Positions 12,501 through 14,216 of a stretch of 14,216 bases of DNA are shown here, piece by piece; within the stretch, counting starts at the first letter, position 1; each line of letters starts with the position of its first letter. Where the stretch lies: NCBI GenBank assembly GCA_031278025.1, contig JAITLF010000031.1:1-14216 (forward strand), given 5' to 3'. This stretch comes from Treponema sp. (GTDB lineage Bacteria; Spirochaetota; Spirochaetia; Treponematales; Breznakiellaceae). The position numbers were made by a program, and so were the translations under genes. The notes under the pieces are model-generated. The model saw only the letters and a list, made by a program, of their open reading frames with translations. It searched no databases and was not told the origin of the DNA.

Positions 12501-14216
12501 GCGGCCTCCGCCAGGGTACGTTTCTGTTCCGCGGCGTGGACGGCAAAGGCCTCGTCCTGCTCCGCCAGAAGGTTTTCGGCCCTGCCAACCAGGGCGGCAA
12601 TATCCTCCCGGACTTCCCGGACCTGGGTTTTCAGGGCGGCGGTCTCGGCGGAAAGGACGGCGGAACGCCCGGCAAACTCTTCGGCCAGGCGCTTCTCCCG
12701 TTCGGCGGCGGCTTCGGCAATGGCCCGGTTCTGTTTTTCAGCGGCTTCTGCCAGCGTCTGCTCCTGCCGTGCGGCATGTGCGGCGAAGGCTTCGTCCTGC
12801 CCGGCCAACAGAGAATCGATCCTGGTAACGGCGGCGGCAATTTCTTCCTGGACTTCCCGGACCCGGTTTTCCAGAGCGGCGGTTTCGGCGGAAAGGGCGG
12901 CGGAACGCCCGGCAATGACCTGGCCCTGTTTTTCAGCGGCTTCTGCCAGCGTGCGCTCTTGCCGCGTAGCAAGCGCGGCGAAAGCCTCGTCCTGCTCGGC
13001 CAACAGTGCTTCGGTCTTGGTAGCTACGGCGGCAATACCTTCCCGCACTTCCCGAACCCGGCTTTCCAGAGCGGCGGTTTCGGCGGAGAGGGAGGCGGAA
13101 CGCCCGGCAAACTCTTCGGCCAGGCGCATCTCCCGTTCGGCGGCGGCTTCGGCGAGGCGTTGCTCCCGCTCAGCGGCAGCCTCGGCCAGTCGTTGTTCCC
13201 GTTCAGAAGCGGCCTCGACAATGGCCTGATTCTGTTTTTCAGCGGCTTCTGCCAGCGTGCGTTCCTGCCGTGCGGCATGTGCGGCGAAGGCTTCGTCCTG
13301 CTCCGCCAGAAGGTTTTCGGCCCTGCCAACCAGAGCGGCAATATCCTCCTGGACTTCTCGGATCTGGGTTTTCAGGGCGGCGGTTTCGGCAGAGAGGGAG
13401 GCGGAACGCCCGGCAAACTCTTCGGCCAGGCGCATCTCCCGTTCGGCGGCAACATCGGCGAGACGCTGCTCCCGTTCGGCGGCGGCTTCGGCAATGACCC
13501 GGTTCTGTTTTTCAGCGGCCGCCGCCAAGGCACGTTCCTGTTCCGCGGAGTGGGCGGCAAAGGCCTCGTCCTGTTCCGCCAGAAGGTTTTCGGCTCTGAC
13601 AACCAGGGCGGCAATACCTTCCCGCACTTCCCGGACCCGGTTTTCCAGAGCGGCGGTTTCGGCGGAAAGGGCGGCGGAACGCCCGGCAATGACCTGGCCC
13701 TGTTTTTCAGCGGCTTCTGCCAGCGTGCGCTCTTGCCGCGCAGCGTGAGCGGCGAACGCCTCGTCCTGCTCGGCCAACAGTGCTTCGGTCTTGGTTACTA
13801 CGGCGGCAATTTCTTCCTGGACTTCCCGAACCCGATTTTCCAGAGCGGCGGTTTCGGCGGAGAGGGCGGCGGAACGTCCGGCATACTCCTCTGCCAGGCG
13901 TTGTTCCCGTTCAGCGGCAGCCTCGGCCAGCCGTTGTTCCCGCTCAGAAGCGGCCTCGGCAATGGCCTGATTCTGTTTTTCAGCGGCTTCAGCCAGGGCG
14001 CGTTCCTGCCGCGCTGCGTTGGCGGCGAAGGCCTCGTCTTGCCCGGCCAGCAGAGATTCGGCCCTGGTAACGGCGGCGTTTATATCTTCCCGAATTCCCC
14101 GGACCCGGCTTTCCAGAGCGGCGGTTTCGGCGGAGAGGGAGGCGGAACGTTTGGCGTACTCCGCAGCCAGACGCCTCTCCCGTTCTGCGGCGGCTTCGGC
14201 AATGGCCTGGTTCTGT
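9530..14216 (-). CDS. Giant repetitive coiled-coil protein (SpiroCoCo-like), 5' end beyond the window
   Basis: The minus-strand frame is open from the right edge to TAG at 9530-9532; 1561 residues are visible and the start lies outside. TTG 13777 is merely an internal codon: the repeats continue unbroken upstream of it. N-terminal part (11786-14216): nine full and one cut Ala/Glu/Arg-rich repeat built on LLAEQDEAFAAHAARQER. Middle (about 9680-11780): non-repetitive coiled coil rich in Glu, Lys, Arg, Leu and Gln with few prolines. C-terminus (about 9533-9643): a compact segment, L-A-R-Q-G-W-T-V-S-Q-I-S-E-A-Y-N-L-S-K-S-E-V, resembling a helix-turn-helix. No membrane segment is visible. From memory, such proteins are called SpiroCoCo in spirochaetes. 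A cytoplasmic filament, scaffold or DNA-tethered structural role is inferred; no function is proven. Confidence 0.9.
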   Translation of the reverse strand, partial: QNQAIAEAAAERERRLAAEYAKRSASLSAETAALESRVRGIREDINAAVTRAESLLAGQDEAFAANAARQERALAEAAEKQNQAIAEAASEREQRLAEAAAEREQRLAEEYAGRSAALSAETAALENRVREVQEEIAAVVTKTEALLAEQDEAFAAHAARQERTLAEAAEKQGQVIAGRSAALSAETAALENRVREVREGIAALVVRAENLLAEQDEAFAAHSAEQERALAAAAEKQNRVIAEAAAEREQRLADVAAEREMRLAEEFAGRSASLSAETAALKTQIREVQEDIAALVGRAENLLAEQDEAFAAHAARQERTLAEAAEKQNQAIVEAASEREQRLAEAAAEREQRLAEAAAEREMRLAEEFAGRSASLSAETAALESRVREVREGIAAVATKTEALLAEQDEAFAALATRQERTLAEAAEKQGQVIAGRSAALSAETAALENRVREVQEEIAAAVTRIDSLLAGQDEAFAAHAARQEQTLAEAAEKQNRAIAEAAAEREKRLAEEFAGRSAVLSAETAALKTQVREVREDIAALVGRAENLLAEQDEAFAVHAAEQKRTLAEAADKQNQAIAEAAAERDQRIADAAAERETRLAEEYAGRSAALSAETAALESRVREVRENIAALVARAENLLAEQDEAFAAHAAEQERALAEAAEKQNRAIAEAAAEREQRLADVAAERESRLAEEYAGRSAVLSIETGTLENRVREVREDIAALVARAENLLAEQDEAFAVRSIEQERILAETAERQNRAITEAAAERDQRLTAEYAEHSATLSAGTAALESRFQDIQGKISGVASQTETLLADALSSAEEKARFAADAELKRWQTTAGKNFSAWEHSISKAEAETRSLLSELETSSGNLRDRISAEITAIGERFTVFEKQTETAFTELEQKLLKTAEDTEQKTLEVSGERLEEYRLAQSEQFRRLDTMAEDSARLDGELRQYMRDTETRVRQDFARFEQEASHNQTAASDAFADVVAALKADLGQVEQELASLKQKACDNVSEQLQIFDENFMADLSKRGEDIDRRLEQWRADLDVNLATLAAAAAEERRKLDISLSEEVRQHLLEQDTRLIMDLDHLKDETAAFEEGIRGQMAQGDESLRSFKEQLERDMAEARSVAEISVKAELGRSALSMTDTLKQTQRDIAASLREITDQVEARNGELTSLADASRRELEDWQSKISVQIRDVDAFMDDIRRRTRDLATEAGEQIAGVRSTIMDVQSEAASRRTEFFSRIEEEAKRLDSLIKEADRHIKEFVTQTKLFEQTDALKRELEQHIEDFRGDLDRLEQRRSEAAELEVQFVKIKRLEDEINAKMNNFLAEKRRIELMEKDFNHVIHASVAMESKLAQISASDDTLQAMQLRIRKLDDAMAEAEEKYQRIERKNQTLEATNEGIDRNFKSLLETEMTLKNLGAEFSRLIKEKDALRISVETLGQEIGQAQKTADKLTLLDGELSNIEDRISEMQAAREWLARTETRLTELDKEIQDRIRLLGTALKKEGAKGIRDKGAPPILTRENVIKLARQGWTVSQISEAYNLSKSEVELIIEMGSKD
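9533..9643 (-). other. C-terminal helix-turn-helix-like end of the coiled-coil protein
   Basis: The last 37 residues, from E-N-V-I-K-L-A-R-Q-G-W to the stop, read as two or three short helices with a turn at S-E-A-Y-N-L-S-K-S-E-V. This is the classic spacing of a helix-turn-helix (x-x-I-S-E-x-Y-x-L-S-x-x-x-V). It follows a basic, glycine-containing linker. Possible functions are DNA tethering or protein docking. The resemblance is by eye only. Confidence 0.5.
11786..14216 (-). repeat. In-frame coding repeat array of variable unit length
   Basis: Measured from one Leu-Leu pair of L-L-A-E-Q-D-E-A-F to the next (ends at 14053, 13780, 13585, 13312, 13006, 12811, 12571, 12298, 12025 and 11785), the units are 273, 195, 273, 306, 195, 240, 273, 273 and 240 bp. 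That is 91, 65, 91, 102, 65, 80, 91, 91 and 80 residues from N to C. The 80, 91 and 102 classes differ by one or two 11-residue blocks of the form A-E-A-A-A-E-R-E-Q-R-L. The 65 class lacks the blocks and reads G-Q-V-I-A-G-R-S-A. The outermost N-terminal unit is cut by the window edge. Confidence 0.92.

Noticed and set aside
11871..13229. A 452-residue plus-strand open frame opposite the coiled-coil repeats
   Set aside because: Its translation is a low-complexity Ser/Ala/Arg mirror of the repeats on the other strand. It has no ribosome-binding site, and the minus-strand frame continues uninterrupted with clear coiled-coil character.
13775..13777. TTG as the true start of the coiled-coil protein
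   Set aside because: The frame stays open to the window edge with the same repeat pattern, so the TTG is an ordinary leucine codon of the Leu-Leu pair.
9530..14216. An adhesin or surface repeat protein as the identity of the long gene
   Set aside because: The visible protein is a charged alpha-helical rod with no beta-rich repeats, membrane anchor or sorting motif. The N-terminus is unseen, so export cannot be fully excluded.

Overview
The window looks like chromosomal DNA of a spirochaete, most likely a Treponema of the group that includes the termite-gut species. This rests on moderate to high GC with dense gene packing, and on a very long repetitive coiled-coil protein whose small C-terminal helix-turn-helix-like end matches my recollection of the 'SpiroCoCo' proteins of spirochaetes. 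The many exported or lipid-modified proteins of unknown function fit too. No database search was possible, so the assignment is inference. No rRNA, tRNA, insertion sequence, phage gene or CRISPR array was seen.

Layout, left to right. (1) Bases 1-50 hold the 5' end of a minus-strand gene that leaves the window; its promoter is divergent from that of a plus-strand lipoprotein gene (184-1380), which may be leaderless. (2) The lipoprotein gene is followed by two different DHH/DHHA1 phosphoesterases (1410-2555 and 2675-3586). The 119-bp gap between them carries a 74-bp element with 12-bp perfect inverted ends. (3) Convergent to these is a minus-strand pair: a DUF1538-type multi-pass membrane protein (4430-5974) and a PII-like protein (3694-4437), overlapping by 8 bp. 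Both proteins are internal duplications. (4) Divergent from it is a three-gene plus-strand operon: a YtrA-type GntR repressor, an ABC ATPase and an ABC permease (6230-8078). Its stop/start codons overlap and its promoter carries repeats that look like operators. (5) A strong bidirectional terminator (8084-8107) separates it from a convergent secreted DUF4097-like protein (8139-9104, minus). (6) The 425-bp gap 9105-9529 has no credible gene but holds a tandem array of 21-bp palindromic units. (7) From 9530 to the right edge and beyond runs one minus-strand gene for a giant coiled-coil protein; its visible N-terminal half consists of near-identical repeats of 65-102 residues.

Functional picture. 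The two DHH enzymes probably turn over nano-RNA, phosphoadenosine-phosphate or other small phosphate compounds. The PII-like protein probably gates the DUF1538 membrane protein in response to a small nucleotide. The GntR-ABC set resembles envelope-stress or drug-efflux YtrABC systems. The coiled-coil protein is probably a cytoskeletal or structural component. The parts most worth a second look are the palindromic array, the doubly duplicated PII/DUF1538 pair and the coiled-coil repeat array.
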